Positions 28,040-37,603 of a stretch of 64,000 nt of DNA are shown here, piece after piece. The stretch's first letter is position 1, and the number at the start of each line of letters is the position of its first letter. Origin of the DNA: an uncultured Polaribacter sp. Lineage in GTDB: Bacteria; Bacteroidota; Bacteroidia; Flavobacteriales; Flavobacteriaceae. Location of the stretch: NCBI RefSeq assembly GCF_947501385.1, contig NZ_CANMVP010000010.1, positions 90,406 through 154,405 on the forward strand. The letters are read 5' to 3'. Both the position numbers and the translations under genes were made by a program. The notes under the pieces were generated by a model, which saw only the letters and a list, made by a program, of their open reading frames with translations, searched no databases and was not told where the DNA came from.

Positions 28040-31015
28040 TTATTTTTTAATTATTTTCTTAGTTTGTACGTGTTGTTGCTCATCAATTACTTTAAGCATA
28101 TATATTCCTGAAGCAAGATTACTCAAATCAACAACTGTATTCCCCTCTTTAATATCATAGGAAAGCACACTTTGTCCTGCAAAATTGATGACATCTAACT
28201 TAGCCGTTTTTGAACCGCTAATTTTAACATTAAGGATGTCTTTTACTGGATTTGGGAAGGTATAAAAGATACCATCAGCATCTGACGTTTCTAAGTCAAG
28301 CGTCACTTTTTCTGAACTTGTTTTTGATGAACTCGTACCATCAAACTCAAACCAATTAACATTGAATAAATAACCACTACCGCCGTTAAATACCAGATAA
28401 ACATCATGTGTTCCGCTTACACTATTAATCGTTGAACCAGAGGTTGTATACGTTCCCCAACCGCCTGTGTTAGATATAGAAACTGTACCTATTAAAGTAC
28501 CTGTAGGGCTTCCTAAACGTACTTCTATACTTCCTCCACTAGTGTTACTAGACGCTCTTACATCAATACTGTTTGCACAGGTTAAATCTATATTACTGTA
28601 CATAGCCCAGTCGCCATTCTCAATAAATCCTATATTAATACCTTCATCAGCAATTCCTGACATGCTATTAAAGTTTTCTGCTTGAATTCTTGAAAATGTG
28701 GCACAAGAACTCGTCGCTTCTGTAATTGTAAAAGATACCCATGAACCTGTACTTGATGTTCCTGTCATTTTAACAGCTCCTGTGTTGTCAATCTGAAGCC
28801 TATTGTAGTTTACCGTTCCATCAGGAATGGTGAGAAAGTATGTTCCATTAGAAAGACCTTCTGAAAAACTGTAATATGTATTGGTACCATTTGCTGTGGT
28901 TTGGTTCATGTCCGCATCGGCGGTACCATCAGTTCTTAGTCGTGGCTTTGTTCCTCCTGCTGCAAGGTCAGTGTGCCAATAGCCATTACCATTGTCCACA
29001 AATTTCCATTCTACATCAGCTCCTGTTGTGGAAATAGAAGTTGTATAAGCATCTTCACTTTCTCCATTTGCAGCAAGCCGTAGATTCCATTGTGGGCAAT
29101 CGATATAATACGTCTTGTTAGGATCGGGAACAAATGCGTTGTTCACCGCTAATTCACCAAACACTTGTACTTCGGCCAAGTTTAATGTAAGCCCATTGTT
29201 TGATTGTACTCTAACAACCTGCCCAACAGCTCCTCCAGCATCTATGGTTACAGAAGGGTTAGGTGCACTGGTAATCGTTTCTGAATACGTCGTAGTACCA
29301 GTGCCATTTATAACAGATACTGTAAAATCAGATAATCTGCTTAAACAACAGTTATTGGTTCTATTAAATACATTAATGTTATCAATGCTATAACTATCTC
29401 CTAAGTCTACCTCCCACCATGCATTAGGACCTTCAGAAGCAGTAACGGAACCACTACCAAAGTTTCCATTTGTGTCATTATCAATAGCACGAGATGCTAC
29501 ACCTCCACTTAGTGTTGTGGATTGTGTTGCGGTACCGTTTAATGCAAGATTCGTGCCGCCACCAGTACCTCCAGTTACCGTCAACATTTGATGCTTAAAT
29601 GGCGCATGACGATAATTATCGTTACCGTTCTGCCTTGCTGTAATACGAGTAATTCCAGCTCCAACAATACGAATTTGATTGTTAACAATAGTTGCAACAG
29701 CTGGATTAGAACTAATGTAGCTAACTGCTAAGCCAGAGCTTGCCGTAGCACCAGGATTAAAATCAGCACCACCTACTTGCTTATTAGAAAACGCAGAAAA
29801 AGTTATATTTTGAGCTGTTTTAACCTCTTCTCCTGCTAAAAAGGCACATGCAGGTCTTACATATGGAGTGAAATCAATTTCATTCTCTTCCATTTTTTGA
29901 TTAACATAGGTCAAGACAGCGTCTTCGTCGGCAATTATCGTTCCATCAGTTGTAGTACCTGAAAACGTAATTGCTCCGCCGGCCATAGTAATTTTCTTTG
30001 TCATTCTATAAGCTACTTCATTAGTCATTCTCAATGTAGCACTAGCCACAGACCATTGCTGCCTCATAGGCATAAACATATGCTTCAAAATATTTTTGCC
30101 TTCAAAAAGCTGATAGTTGCTCTCTTGAATATCTGGAATAGTGAATTCTTCATGCGCCCATGAATCACCTCTACCACCTTGCCCTAAAGGAAAGATATGT
30201 CCGCCGGTGAAATCACCTTCAACATCATTCATTGCATATTTTATGACACCATAAGGATCGGGATCGTCATCATCGCAGCCATCTAATAATACGGTCATAT
30301 TACTACCATCTGGATTTTTGAAAACCGACTTGTCTGTATTTATTGAAAAAATCATATTTGGGTCAAGCGCACGCATCATCGCTACAAGTTGGATGTTTCT
30401 TACGTTCATAGCAGCAGCATCTAGCCAATATCCATCTACGCCCATTTCTTTAAAACGTTTCATGTAGCCTTCCATTAGATTGGTTCTGGCCGCATATTCA
30501 TCGCCACCAAAGTATTGATTTACGTAAGCATACCATTCATCGTAAGCATCCGATGAAGTATCTACAGCTGTAAATTCCTTACAATTAAGATATAGGAGTA
30601 CTTTTTTACCAGCATCCTTAAACACTTTGATTACATCAATGATGACTTGTTCGTTGTTGTCATCTTTGTTTGGAACGAATTCTTCACTTATAACAAAGTC
30701 AGGATTTCCCGTTACCGCATGAACATTCGGATTATACCTTAATGTAAATTTATTTGTTCTAGCATTTTGTGTCATGTTAGTAAGTACATGCCCCATAGTA
30801 GGATACTTGGCTACCATTTCCTGAGCTCCTGCTACATAATCATAACCATTAGCTATATATTGATCTAGTTGCGGGCCACCCCTAACATATAGACGGGCGC
30901 CCCAGGAGCCTTCCAGCCATTGTACTTTTGTGTTAGGATCAGTTACCTGTGCATACCCAGTGATTGAGAGTAGCATCAATGTTAGGAAAAAAATAGTTTT
31001 AATTTTTTTAATCAT
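28040..31015 (-). CDS. Secreted TIM-barrel enzyme with Ig-like, fucolectin-like, ricin-like, CBM6-like and T9SS domains
   Basis: The largest of the family: 991 residues, signal peptide 1-23. Catalytic-like region ~30-395 with EGSWGARLYV, DGYWLDA (Asp199), DFTGGH (Asp268), EEFTIP and TMAGGAITFS. Then one Ig-like repeat (~400-482), a fucolectin-like domain (~489-622; NRTNNCCLSRL), a beta-trefoil/ricin-like segment (~630-767; YIDCPQWNLRL), a CBM6-like module (~771-893; IQAENFNSMSG, NVNWFEF) and a T9SS sorting domain (~918-991; FPNPVKD, KKIIKK). Three different binding modules suggest tethering to a complex cell-wall matrix. Catalytic domain nearly identical in layout to the 25105 gene, so a duplication. 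It has its own promoter block (copy B) and terminator. Confidence 0.77.
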   Translation of the reverse strand: MIKKIKTIFFLTLMLLSITGYAQVTDPNTKVQWLEGSWGARLYVRGGPQLDQYIANGYDYVAGAQEMVAKYPTMGHVLTNMTQNARTNKFTLRYNPNVHAVTGNPDFVISEEFVPNKDDNNEQVIIDVIKVFKDAGKKVLLYLNCKEFTAVDTSSDAYDEWYAYVNQYFGGDEYAARTNLMEGYMKRFKEMGVDGYWLDAAAMNVRNIQLVAMMRALDPNMIFSINTDKSVFKNPDGSNMTVLLDGCDDDDPDPYGVIKYAMNDVEGDFTGGHIFPLGQGGRGDSWAHEEFTIPDIQESNYQLFEGKNILKHMFMPMRQQWSVASATLRMTNEVAYRMTKKITMAGGAITFSGTTTDGTIIADEDAVLTYVNQKMEENEIDFTPYVRPACAFLAGEEVKTAQNITFSAFSNKQVGGADFNPGATASSGLAVSYISSNPAVATIVNNQIRIVGAGITRITARQNGNDNYRHAPFKHQMLTVTGGTGGGTNLALNGTATQSTTLSGGVASRAIDNDTNGNFGSGSVTASEGPNAWWEVDLGDSYSIDNINVFNRTNNCCLSRLSDFTVSVINGTGTTTYSETITSAPNPSVTIDAGGAVGQVVRVQSNNGLTLNLAEVQVFGELAVNNAFVPDPNKTYYIDCPQWNLRLAANGESEDAYTTSISTTGADVEWKFVDNGNGYWHTDLAAGGTKPRLRTDGTADADMNQTTANGTNTYYSFSEGLSNGTYFLTIPDGTVNYNRLQIDNTGAVKMTGTSSTGSWVSFTITEATSSCATFSRIQAENFNSMSGIADEGINIGFIENGDWAMYSNIDLTCANSIDVRASSNTSGGSIEVRLGSPTGTLIGTVSISNTGGWGTYTTSGSTINSVSGTHDVYLVFNGGSGYLFNVNWFEFDGTSSSKTSSEKVTLDLETSDADGIFYTFPNPVKDILNVKISGSKTAKLDVINFAGQSVLSYDIKEGNTVVDLSNLASGIYMLKVIDEQQHVQTKKIIKK

Positions 31016-31028
31016 AATTTAGTGGTTT

Positions 31029-31172
31029 TAATAAAAGTTAATATTTAGTTTAATTATTTTAATAGTTTAAACGTATTTTTCATTTACTACATGCAAGAAT
31101 ATATATTCCTAAAGCAATACTACTTACATGAATAACTACATTTTACTCATTTCACTCTTTAATATCAGCTAG
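31029..31172 (-). pseudogene. Second relic of a T9SS sorting-domain coding end inside a leader
   Basis: On the minus strand, GTAGTTATTCATGTAAGTAG and GGAATATATATTCTTG align with ACAGTTGTTGATTTGAGTAA and GGAATATATATGCTTA of the intact sorting domain at 28040, with stops and frame changes. As with the relic at 27578, it lies between a promoter block and an intact gene start (31015). Confidence 0.65.
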
Positions 31173-31194
31173 TAAAATGTTATTCTAATCGGCG

Positions 31195-31395
31195 TATCAA
31201 TTTACTATTTTGTAAGAAAAATTAGTTTCTGATATTAACCAATTCTTTGTTTAAAACAACCTTTTTATTACACTTCGTCGAATATTCATAGAAATAAATG
31301 GGTTATTGTAAAAGTTTTAGGTTTTGGAATATTTATTGAAGAAATTTGACACTGGATATTCTTATTCTTTAATAACCATTGCCACAAGGTTTTTA
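31195..31395 (-). promoter_or_regulatory. Shared upstream block, copy B
   Basis: On the minus strand: CCTTGTGGCAATGG, GTGTCAAATTTC, CCAAAACCTAAAACTTTTACAATA, then CGAAGTGTAATAAAAAGG (31262-31279) and GGTTAATATCAGAAAC. It matches copies A and C in order and spacing. Probable promoter/operator of the 31015 gene. Confidence 0.65.
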
Positions 31396-31449
31396 TGTAA
31401 TTTGTTTTGTATTAGTATAAAATTTTTATAGGGATGAGTATTATAAAAA

Positions 31450-31486
31450 AATACTGATGATTTCGATCACCAGTATTTTTCAATTA
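31450..31486 (-). terminator. Terminator after the 31541 gene
   Basis: ACTGATGAT-TTCG-ATCACCAGT stem (one G-T/A-C weak position) between AAAAAAT and ATTTTTC runs, a variant of the hairpin at 27976. It sits 55-90 bases behind the stop of the minus-strand gene. Confidence 0.75.
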
Positions 31487-31540
31487 TGCAATTGTTTTTT
31501 TAAAACTTACCACCGATTAAAGTCGGCGACATATTTATTT

Positions 31541-33520
31541 CTAGTTCTTAATTATTTTTCTTGAGACTGTTTTATATTCATTAGAAATTCTTATAAGGTA
31601 AAAACCTGAAGATAATCCACTAACATCAATGGAAGTTGTTCCATTTTTAACAACACCAGAAAGTAATATTTGACCCGTATAATTAACAATGGAATAGGAA
31701 GCTTCTTCTGAGTTTCTAAAATCAATATTAATGCTATCTGACGTTGGATTTGGATATACCAGGAGTTTATCTGCTTTTGAGTTATCTTCAATTCCAAGTA
31801 TAACGTCTCCAAATACTTGTACTTCAGCTAAATTTAAATTAGTGTCGGTAAGGTTCGATTCAATTCTTATAACCTGACCAACAGCAGCACTAGCGTTTAT
31901 GGTTACATCAGGATTAGGTGTTGTAGTAATTGTTTGTGAATATGTTTGATTACCATTACTATCATAAACAAACAACGTAAAATCACTCAACCTTTGAATA
32001 CAACAATTATCTATTCTGTTAAATATATTAATGATGTTAATATTGTATTCATCACCAAGATCTACCTCCCACCAAGCTTTAGATTCTAAAGTACCTTCAG
32101 CAACGGTTACAGAACCACGATTATAAACACCATCTGTATTATTATCAATAGCAAGTTCTGGTCCGCGATTATTTAATGTTGTAGATTGCGTTGCCGTACC
32201 GTTTAATGCTAGGTTTTCACCTAATTCAGGGACTACGTTAACTATACTATTATCAGTGAATCCTCCATCATCAGTAGTTGCTGTAATAGTTACTATTCCT
32301 TCAGCTATTGGTGTAACCAATCCGCTAGCACTTACAGTAGCAATTAAATTATTATCCGAAGTCCAATTAACAGCCTTATTGAGTGCATGATAGGGAGTAA
32401 CATTAGCTGTTAATTGTATTGTGTTATTTAGAGATAAATCTACTTCATCTGGTGTTACAGATACATTTGAAACATTGTTTGTATTGTTTAGGTAAGCCGC
32501 AACTGTAGCATCAATATCTAGTAATTGATTGAATTGAGGACTTGCAAATCCATTACCTTCTCGTGCAACCGCCCATGAGTACATACCGCCTCCTGCCATG
32601 GCTCGTGTTGTCCATTCAATAGCTTGAGCAGTTGGAAAATCAGCAGCACCATCTCTCCATTTTCGTTGAAAAGGCATTAAAATAGATCCAAGAGCCGTTC
32701 CTTCACTAGGGTCAGGGTTTCCATTTAAATCAATCCATGGTCCAGCTTCAATGTTTTCAACCATACCTACATTACTCAAGGTCCAAGTAGGTTGAGTGTT
32801 TACAGCCACAGGATGCCCTGCTGTGTAATCACAAAATTTAGTTCCTTGCCTAATGGGCATTCCTGTTTTAACGTGAAATGCAATCATAGCATCTGGATTA
32901 CCTGTTCTAATAGCGCTTACAAATAATTCGTGTTCATCAGTTGTCATAACACTAGCACGATCTACCCACCAACCATCAATTTTATTACCAAACTTCACAG
33001 CATAGTATTCAAGTATTTTTGCAACTCCTTCGTAATGTGTAAATCCTTCAGATGAAAGATAGGTATTCCATGTATTCATTTGAGCAGCTGTTAGATATTG
33101 GGAATCCATACCTGTTCTACTGAAATACACCATAACTTTTAACCCACGTTGTTTTAAAGCATCAAGTACTTCACCAAAAAAATCACGTTTTGGAAACAAA
33201 TCACTTCCCATAATAGCTTCCATTTCAGGATATGGAGACGAATACCAACTCGCTTGATGTCCTCTGTGTATATTGATGTTTACATGGGTTATCGTTGTTA
33301 ATTGATTTATTTGTTGCATAAATAAATCTACATCAAAATTCTCTGCATTTATGCCAGACCCATCTGGAAAAGCAATATCGTAAGCAGTAGGAAGAAGGAT
33401 ACGAACACCCCAGGTTCCTCTAAAGTCTACTGAACGACTATGCTTTCCTTCTAGTTGTGCTTTAGCTGTTATAGAAAAAGCGATAAGCATTAATAACAGA
33501 ATAATTTTTTGTTTTTTCAT
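31541..33520 (-). CDS. Secreted TIM-barrel enzyme (divergent member) with Ig-like, fucolectin-like and T9SS domains
   Basis: A 659-residue protein; signal peptide residues 1-22 (ends AKAQ). Region ~30-345 keeps the family landmarks in weaker form: FRGTWGVRIL, LKQRGLKVMVYF, DGWWVDRAS (Asp187), DYTAGH (Asp231), LMPFQRKW and RAMAGGGMYSW. An Ig-like BIG2 domain (~351-430; VSVTPDEVDL, ITATTDDGG), a fucolectin-like domain (~436-571; NRIDNCCIQRL) and a T9SS sorting domain (~587-659) follow. It sits 39 bases behind the 33560 gene and so shares its transcript. The short distance between the two Asp residues sets it apart from the other members, so specificity may differ. Confidence 0.72.
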   Translation of the reverse strand: MKKQKIILLLMLIAFSITAKAQLEGKHSRSVDFRGTWGVRILLPTAYDIAFPDGSGINAENFDVDLFMQQINQLTTITHVNINIHRGHQASWYSSPYPEMEAIMGSDLFPKRDFFGEVLDALKQRGLKVMVYFSRTGMDSQYLTAAQMNTWNTYLSSEGFTHYEGVAKILEYYAVKFGNKIDGWWVDRASVMTTDEHELFVSAIRTGNPDAMIAFHVKTGMPIRQGTKFCDYTAGHPVAVNTQPTWTLSNVGMVENIEAGPWIDLNGNPDPSEGTALGSILMPFQRKWRDGAADFPTAQAIEWTTRAMAGGGMYSWAVAREGNGFASPQFNQLLDIDATVAAYLNNTNNVSNVSVTPDEVDLSLNNTIQLTANVTPYHALNKAVNWTSDNNLIATVSASGLVTPIAEGIVTITATTDDGGFTDNSIVNVVPELGENLALNGTATQSTTLNNRGPELAIDNNTDGVYNRGSVTVAEGTLESKAWWEVDLGDEYNINIINIFNRIDNCCIQRLSDFTLFVYDSNGNQTYSQTITTTPNPDVTINASAAVGQVIRIESNLTDTNLNLAEVQVFGDVILGIEDNSKADKLLVYPNPTSDSINIDFRNSEEASYSIVNYTGQILLSGVVKNGTTSIDVSGLSSGFYLIRISNEYKTVSRKIIKN

Positions 33521-33559
33521 AGTTTTATCGTTTCATTTAAAAGTGCTAATTGGTTAAAT

Positions 33560-35506
33560 CTATTTTTTAATTATCCTTCTTGTGTAGGTTTTATAGTCAC
33601 CAGAAACTTTTACAATGTATAAACCTGAAGAGAAATTTCTAAGGTCGATAGTATTTCTTCCGTTTCGAATAACATCAGAATGGATGGTTTTACCTAAGTT
33701 ATCGACAATTTCTATTTCAGCAGCCTCTGCTTTAAAGCCTTTCAAATCAATAGTAATGCTATCAGACACTGGATTTGGATATACCAAGAGTTTATCTGTT
33801 TTTATACTATCTTCAATTCCAAGAGTACCCGTAACTTTTACATGGGTTTGCTTGTATTGTCTGTATTCAGCATTTGGAATTGAAACTGTTTTTGTACCAA
33901 TAAAACTTGTTTTATATAAGTCTGAGGTTATATTGGATATTGTAGTACCATCTGGGAATGTGTAGTCATCACCCGAGTTTATTGTTATAGTTTCAAATTC
34001 ATTAACGGTAGCTCTACTATCACTAAATCCTAGTAGTTTAATGTCGGCTGTTACACCATTCCAAGGGTAAAGCTCTTTTGGGTTAGCTGCACGAACAGCA
34101 GAATATAGATCTGATGTTACTTGAGATACTCCAGATGAATTGGTAACTACGAAAATAGGGAAACTATTTTCGTATGGCTGCAACTTTAAATCAAGACCTT
34201 GCGAAACACCAGTTGTATTAGCAGCTGTAATGGTATTTCCAGATTCCTCAAAGTAATAACTTGTGTCATCTGAAGCAGTTTTTGGCATATTGCGTAATTC
34301 ATGTCTCGTATGATTTTTATAAGTAGATCCAGCGGATTGTATGGCATCTACATCATTACCCAATGCAATAAAATATCTATAGTTTACCAAATCTCCTTGA
34401 TAAATATCCGTATCAAGTCGGATAGTAGTAAAGTTATTCTGCGCTTTAGCAGTATTAACAAAACCAAACTTATTTATACCAGCACCATTATCAAATATAA
34501 ATCCGTATCCAGCTCCAGGATTAATTTGGTTATCTCCTGCAGTAAAAGCTACCCAACCATCTGTAGTTGTATTATTAATAGTGGTTCCCCAACCTTGACC
34601 ACTTTTCTCAGCATATGTACCATTTGAACTCGACATGTATATACGGTTATGCGTATTATCATTATTACAAGTATAAGGTGCATTAATTCTGTCTAATACA
34701 GGAGTTCTAAAAGCTTCATCAAAAGTATCCGCATAGTATCCGCTAGTGGTATGATCACCAAAGTTATACAATGCCTGGTCTACTTGAAGAATTCCATTCC
34801 CGACATTACGATATTTCGTCCAAATCAATATCTCAGTGTAAAATTTACTATCTCTCGTGGCTTTTGGGTGTCCAATTTGCAACCAAGCTACCGTACTGTA
34901 TTCTTCAAGCGCGCTATTGTAATAATCTGCTAGCTGAAAACCATAAAAAGGTTTATAACCAGTTTCAGCAATATTGCCATAAGCCCCACCTTGATGATAG
35001 ATAATTTTATCTTTTATTGGAGCTTGGGCATTTCCTTGATGCTCAACGTTATTACCCACCATATGCCAAACAGCTTCTGTCCATTGGTTATAATAAGTAC
35101 CATCTATTTGTATATTAGTTGGCGCTCCTCTTTGTTTTGGTATACATTCTCCATTACTATTTCTATAAGAGTAGAGACCTCCACCTGTTGAAACACTAGC
35201 TTGATAAGATAGATTAGGGTTGGCATCGGTATACGATAGCCGCGCCATAAATAGGTCGCTTTCTAAATTAGTATTGTTCCATGGACGATTTGCTTCAGTA
35301 CCATAAGAAGTACTATACGCTTTAGTAAAACTAAATCCAGAGGAACTTAATTTCGCTGGTTGGGTATATTGGGAGTCGTATGCAGCGAATTTAGAAAAAA
35401 TATCACTGAGCTCCTGTTGATTTTGACTCTGAGCATGTAATAAGGAGGATATTCCACAAATTAAAAGTGATGTAAAAAGTAGTTTTAATTTTCTAAAATT
35501 TTTCAT
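33560..35506 (-). CDS. Large T9SS-secreted protein of unrecognised family
   Basis: A 648-residue protein; signal peptide residues 1-25 (ends LHAQ). Residues ~30-560 do not match any family I know. Visible features are QELSDIFSKFAAYDS at the start, many Asn/Thr/Gly/Tyr-rich beta-strand-like segments, EAVWHMVGNN, VAWLQIGHPKATRDSKFY, FGDHTTSGYYADTFDEAF and NPGAGYGFIFDNG. A T9SS sorting domain (~573-648; YPNPVSDS, RRIIKK) is almost the same as that of the 25105 gene. It contains no fucolectin-like domain. Co-transcription with a TIM-barrel enzyme makes it a candidate new polysaccharide-active or binding protein. Confidence 0.6.
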   Translation of the reverse strand: MKNFRKLKLLFTSLLICGISSLLHAQSQNQQELSDIFSKFAAYDSQYTQPAKLSSSGFSFTKAYSTSYGTEANRPWNNTNLESDLFMARLSYTDANPNLSYQASVSTGGGLYSYRNSNGECIPKQRGAPTNIQIDGTYYNQWTEAVWHMVGNNVEHQGNAQAPIKDKIIYHQGGAYGNIAETGYKPFYGFQLADYYNSALEEYSTVAWLQIGHPKATRDSKFYTEILIWTKYRNVGNGILQVDQALYNFGDHTTSGYYADTFDEAFRTPVLDRINAPYTCNNDNTHNRIYMSSSNGTYAEKSGQGWGTTINNTTTDGWVAFTAGDNQINPGAGYGFIFDNGAGINKFGFVNTAKAQNNFTTIRLDTDIYQGDLVNYRYFIALGNDVDAIQSAGSTYKNHTRHELRNMPKTASDDTSYYFEESGNTITAANTTGVSQGLDLKLQPYENSFPIFVVTNSSGVSQVTSDLYSAVRAANPKELYPWNGVTADIKLLGFSDSRATVNEFETITINSGDDYTFPDGTTISNITSDLYKTSFIGTKTVSIPNAEYRQYKQTHVKVTGTLGIEDSIKTDKLLVYPNPVSDSITIDLKGFKAEAAEIEIVDNLGKTIHSDVIRNGRNTIDLRNFSSGLYIVKVSGDYKTYTRRIIKK

Positions 35507-35580
35507 GATTTATTTAGTTTCAGTTTATTTAAAAACTATATTTAATTATATAAGTTAACCCGTTGTGCATTTTGATAAAT

Positions 35581-35722
35581 TCTGTCAATTCGAGTGAATT
35601 TCACGATTGAATTAAGTGAAATTTGTATCGAGAATAAGAATTTTCGTTTCTAAACTAGTTCTCGACACGATTTTTTTATCAAAAAATACCCACCAATAAT
35701 TTCGATTATCGGCATTTTTCAA
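35581..35722 (-). terminator. Inverted-repeat region and degenerate terminator between secreted-protein genes
   Basis: GTGAATTTCAC, GTGAAATTTG and TATCGAGAA...TTCTCGACA arms make several overlapping hairpins (35581-35670). A degraded AATAATTTCGATTAT stem follows at 35693-35712, with TTTTTC beyond; it resembles the terminators at 27976 and 31450 and lies behind the upstream-facing side of the 35723 gene's neighbour. Whether it still terminates is unclear. Confidence 0.4.
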
Positions 35723-37603
35723 TTATTTTTTAATCATTTTTCTTGTATACGTTTCATTTTCATCAGAAACCTTTATGATGTATAGACCTGAAGACAAATT
35801 GCTAAGGTTTATAGTATTGGTTCCGTATTGTATATCATCCTGTATTATGATTTTACCTCGGCTATCGATTATTTTCATTTTAGCTGCTTGCGAACCTTTA
35901 AAATCAATGGTAATACTATTGGAAACTGGGTTTGGGTGAACTACGAGTCTATCTGCTTTTTTTTTATCTTCAACTCCAAGTATAGCGTCTCCAAATACTT
36001 GTACTTCAGCCAAATTTAAATTAGTATCAGCAAGGTTAGATTCAATTCTTATAACCTGACCAATAGCTCCATTAACGTTTATGTTTACATCAGGATTAGG
36101 TGCTGTAGTAATCGTTTCGGTATATATTTCAGTACCATTATTATCAGTAACAGTTAATGTGAAATTTGACAATCTGTCTACACAGCAAACATCGGTTCTA
36201 TTAAAAATATTGATGTCACTAATATTGTATTCACCACCAAGATCTACCTGCCACCAAGCTTGAGACTCTAAAGTACTTTCAGCAACGGTTACAGAACCAC
36301 GATTATAAACTCCATCTGTATTATTATCAATAGCAAGTTCTGGTCCGCGATCATTTAGTGTTGTAGATTGTGTTGCTGTACCATTTAAAGCAAGGTTTTC
36401 AGATGGGGTTATTACAACAGCATCAGGATTAAAAATGTACTCTGAGCTCTTAATCAACCCACGAGAATCAGATACCTCAAAAATAATAATTGTAGCAGTT
36501 TCTGGTATACTCGCAGAAATGTTATTACCAGAAATGTTGGCATCGATCGATATCCAGTTCTTTTCATTCAGTTCTACATTATCGCCATCGTTGGTATAAT
36601 GCATCGTAGCACTACTTATTCCCACAGAAGAAGTAGCAGTAACATAGCCCGTACCAAAAGTAATATATGGCTTACCAACTTCTGGAAGCGGATCACCACC
36701 ATTAACTACGCTCTCAGCAAATGCGTAGGGCTCTTCCAATTCTGTCCAATTTGTATTTCCATGTCCCCAATTTTTTAATAATATCAAACCTGTAGAACCT
36801 TGCACAGCTCGTGAAGATAGCTGATTCTGTGACATATCAAAATGACCATCTCTCATTCTATTAAGGAATAAAGTAGGAAATGTAACATTATTGAAATATA
36901 AGCTTCCGTCGTAGTTATCCATAACAAAAGCTGCTTTTGCTCCTGTACCAATAGCATTTCCTTGAGAACCATCAGAACCCCGTAAATATCCACATCCATA
37001 AATTGGAAATGCCCAAGCCAGTCGGTCATCTAAGCCCATTATAGTACCTGTTATTGTTCCACCCCAACTTGCTCCCATAATGCCAATCTTATTTGCATTA
37101 ACTTCAGAAAAAGAAGCTATAAGAGAGTGCGCTTTAACAACTTGAGCAACGGCGTGGTAATACCATTGGTCCTCGATAGGCAAAGTCCAGTCATTAAAAA
37201 CGCCATTACGTCCTGGACCTGGATTAGGAGTAGCAGTTCCATTTGGAAAATCCCCAAATGTATCCATGGATATTGCGGCATAACCACGATCATTCCAGTA
37301 TTTTACAGCTTCTGGGAAAGCATCTCCTAAGCCTCCAGAAACAAATATGGCAGCAGGCCAACCTCCTGCTGGTGGAGTACCCGTAGGCGCTGAGTAATAA
37401 GCGAATACTTCTACAGGATTATTTAAATAATCAATGGATTCGTAGAGAATACCTGTCATTCCAGCTACAGCATCCACATTGGTAGTTGTCCAATTAGGTG
37501 TTTGCTTAAGTTCGGTAACATTCCATGGACCAATGGTTTGGGAATACATATTTAGACCAAACAAAATTGCACATATAAAAATAAAGTGTTTTTGTAAATT
37601 CAT
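35723..37603 (-). CDS. Secreted alpha/beta-hydrolase (acetyl-xylan-esterase-like) with fucolectin-like and T9SS domains
   Basis: A 626-residue protein; signal peptide residues 1-22. Residues ~45-310 are an alpha/beta-hydrolase of the dienelactone-hydrolase/acetyl-xylan-esterase type: AAIFVSGGLGDAFPEAV, GIMGASWGG with Ser179 as nucleophile, a RDGHFD acid segment (~251-256), and NWGHGN with His281. A fucolectin-like domain (~405-540; NRTDVCCVDRL) is nearly identical to that of the 31541 gene although the catalytic domains are unrelated. A T9SS domain (~552-626; HPNPVSNS, KMIKK) follows. Likely surface deacetylation of an acetylated, fucose-containing polysaccharide. A shorter paralog without the extra domains is at 60829-62094. 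Confidence 0.8.
   Translation of the reverse strand: MNLQKHFIFICAILFGLNMYSQTIGPWNVTELKQTPNWTTTNVDAVAGMTGILYESIDYLNNPVEVFAYYSAPTGTPPAGGWPAAIFVSGGLGDAFPEAVKYWNDRGYAAISMDTFGDFPNGTATPNPGPGRNGVFNDWTLPIEDQWYYHAVAQVVKAHSLIASFSEVNANKIGIMGASWGGTITGTIMGLDDRLAWAFPIYGCGYLRGSDGSQGNAIGTGAKAAFVMDNYDGSLYFNNVTFPTLFLNRMRDGHFDMSQNQLSSRAVQGSTGLILLKNWGHGNTNWTELEEPYAFAESVVNGGDPLPEVGKPYITFGTGYVTATSSVGISSATMHYTNDGDNVELNEKNWISIDANISGNNISASIPETATIIIFEVSDSRGLIKSSEYIFNPDAVVITPSENLALNGTATQSTTLNDRGPELAIDNNTDGVYNRGSVTVAESTLESQAWWQVDLGGEYNISDINIFNRTDVCCVDRLSNFTLTVTDNNGTEIYTETITTAPNPDVNINVNGAIGQVIRIESNLADTNLNLAEVQVFGDAILGVEDKKKADRLVVHPNPVSNSITIDFKGSQAAKMKIIDSRGKIIIQDDIQYGTNTINLSNLSSGLYIIKVSDENETYTRKMIKK

Noticed and set aside
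25105..33520. Assigning the TIM-barrel enzymes to GH168
   Set aside because: The spacing of conserved acidic residues I can see does not clearly match what I recall for GH168, and I cannot run an HMM. Left as a candidate only.
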